Positions 5,576-6,546 of a DNA stretch of 6,546 bases are shown piece by piece. Each line of letters starts with the position of its first letter. Position 1 is the stretch's first letter. Below the pieces are notes generated by a model that worked only from the letters and a program-made list of their open reading frames with translations, was not told where the DNA came from and did not search any database. Made by a program: the position numbers and the translations under genes. Source of the stretch: Gammaproteobacteria bacterium (GTDB lineage: Bacteria; Pseudomonadota; Gammaproteobacteria; SZUA-229); NCBI GenBank assembly GCA_016764035.1, contig JAESSQ010000181.1, positions 1 through 6,546 on the forward strand. Direction: 5' to 3'.

Positions 5576-6546
5576 ATGCCATTATTAACACCAGGTCAGT
5601 TTGTTAGATTGTTACGTATTAACTGGGTGTTAATGCGACATGGCTTAGATGACATCATTTTTGCTACACATCTATTTCGACCCTTTCGTATAATTATCTA
5701 TGTATTGCCCTGGAACTGGTTTCGTCGTCAACGTAAACCGCGTGCCGTCAGAATGCGCGAAGCCCTTGAAGACCTGGGGCCAATATTTATCAAGTTTGGA
5801 CAAATGTTGTCGACACGTCGAGACTTGCTTGCTGATGATATCGCCGATGAGCTGCAACGTCTGCAGGATAATGTTCCGTCCTTCCCAACAAAGCAGTCCA
5901 TTCTTATCATCGAAAAAGCCTTTGATGAAAAAATTGAAAACTTATTTGAAAGCTTTGAGGAAAAGCCGCTGGCATCTGCCTCTGTGGCACAGGTGCATTC
6001 AGCTGTTTTAAAAACAGGTGAAGACGTCGTCGTAAAAGTATTACGACCAGATATATTGCCTGTCATCAAACGTGATATCTCGCTGTTATTTATTATTGCC
6101 GAACTGGCGGCAAAATATTCAACACAGCTTCGACGATTACGCCCCGTTGAAGTGGTTGCTGAATATGAAAAAACCATACTGGATGAACTGGACCTGTTAC
6201 GCGAGGCCGCCAACGCCAGTCAATTACGCAGAAACTTTACCGATTCCAATGATTTATACGTGCCGATAATTCATTGGGATTTCGTACGTAAAAATGTCAT
6301 GGTCATGGAAAGAATCTATGGCATACCGGTTCGAGATATAGCGGCACTGAAAGAGCAGAACACCGACATGGAGCGTTTAGCGGCGCTCGGTGTTGAGATA
6401 TTTTTTACCCAGGTGTTCTCGCATAATTTTTTTCATGCGGATATGCATCCGGGTAATATTTTTGTCGATACCACTAAGCCAGCAAACCCAAAATACATCG
6501 CTGTAGATTTTGGCATTATGGGCACATTAAGCCAAACGGATAAACG
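5576..6546 (+). CDS. ubiB: UbiB, atypical kinase/ATPase of ubiquinone biosynthesis, 3'-truncated by the window edge
   Basis: Member of the UbiB/ADCK/COQ8 protein-kinase-like family, needed for ubiquinone synthesis and thought to use ATPase activity to help extract or deliver membrane-bound intermediates. The frame is open from the ATG at 5576 (an in-frame TAA lies at 5573-5575) to the last base: 323 complete codons of the usual ~545. The MTPGE-like E. coli N-terminus is matched by LTPGQFVRLLRI. Family hallmarks, by residue: the KxGQ motif FIKFGQMLSTR (71-81), the Ala-rich nucleotide loop PLASASVAQVH (131-141), the ATP-binding Lys154 in VVVKVLRP, the ExD motif Glu204-Leu-Asp206, MVMERIYGIPV (242-252), the catalytic loop HADMHPGNIF (287-296) and a canonical DFG at 311-313; E. 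coli, as I recall, has DCG there. The C-terminal membrane segments lie beyond the window. It sits 17 bp after ubiJ with only a weak AAAAG-type ribosome site, suggesting the same transcript. Confidence 0.96.
   Translation, partial: MPLLTPGQFVRLLRINWVLMRHGLDDIIFATHLFRPFRIIIYVLPWNWFRRQRKPRAVRMREALEDLGPIFIKFGQMLSTRRDLLADDIADELQRLQDNVPSFPTKQSILIIEKAFDEKIENLFESFEEKPLASASVAQVHSAVLKTGEDVVVKVLRPDILPVIKRDISLLFIIAELAAKYSTQLRRLRPVEVVAEYEKTILDELDLLREAANASQLRRNFTDSNDLYVPIIHWDFVRKNVMVMERIYGIPVRDIAALKEQNTDMERLAALGVEIFFTQVFSHNFFHADMHPGNIFVDTTKPANPKYIAVDFGIMGTLSQTDK

Noticed and set aside
5728..6213. 161-codon minus-strand open frame and smaller + strand frames (5700-6011, 6072-6269) on the right side
   Set aside because: All lie within ubiB, whose own frame shows every kinase-like motif; the minus-strand product is Ser/Arg-rich low-complexity sequence, a shadow of the real gene.
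1..6546. Mobile element, CRISPR array, tRNA/rRNA gene, defence or biosynthetic system
   Set aside because: XerC has chromosomal-type sequence rather than an integron or phage integrase context. The remaining genes are housekeeping families, and no terminal repeats, spaced repeat arrays or RNA gene signatures were seen.

Overview
The window is a stretch of bacterial chromosome, almost certainly from a gammaproteobacterium of moderate to low GC. All eight protein-coding genes read on the + strand. In order they are xerC (5' end cut off), yaaA, hslV, hslU, a DUF971 (GBBH-like N-terminal domain) gene, ubiE, ubiJ and ubiB (3' end cut off). The proteobacterial type is supported by near full-length resemblance of HslU, UbiE, YaaA and XerC to the Escherichia coli proteins as I remember them, by the presence of UbiJ, and by the hslVU–DUF971–ubiE–ubiJ–ubiB order, which resembles Pseudomonas-type gammaproteobacteria without the pha genes found there. 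I cannot name the genus.

Region by region: 1-775 is the C-terminal ~85% of the XerC recombinase with its full catalytic set. A 124-bp gap (776-899) with a good -10 box leads into yaaA (900-1673), a peroxide-stress/iron-homeostasis protein. A 160-bp leader (1674-1833) holds a candidate promoter, a long-range inverted repeat and a short tandem repeat. It precedes hslV (1834-2367, GTG start, short propeptide before the catalytic Thr) and hslU (2427-3758), the two subunits of the HslVU ATP-dependent protease. From hslU on, gaps shrink to 37, 19, 34 and 17 bp, so hslU, DUF971 (3796-4170), ubiE (4190-4936), ubiJ (4971-5558) and ubiB (5576 to beyond the end) look like one transcription unit. No gap reaches 300 bp, and I saw no convincing rho-independent terminator, RNA gene, mobile element or CRISPR array.

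Functionally there are three themes: chromosome-dimer resolution (XerC), stress protection (YaaA, HslVU) and ubiquinone biosynthesis (UbiE methyltransferase, UbiJ lipid-binding accessory factor, UbiB atypical kinase/ATPase). The DUF971 protein sits between protease and quinone genes and has no firm role. UbiB is open through the right edge and is easily missed, because it has no stop inside the window.

This is essentially a conserved housekeeping region. I found no evidence of a new defence, mobile or biosynthetic system. The findings are modest local oddities: an 11-residue linker insertion in XerC, yaaA placed between xerC and hslV, repeats in the hslV leader, a CxxC pair in UbiJ, and a perfect dyad inside ubiE.
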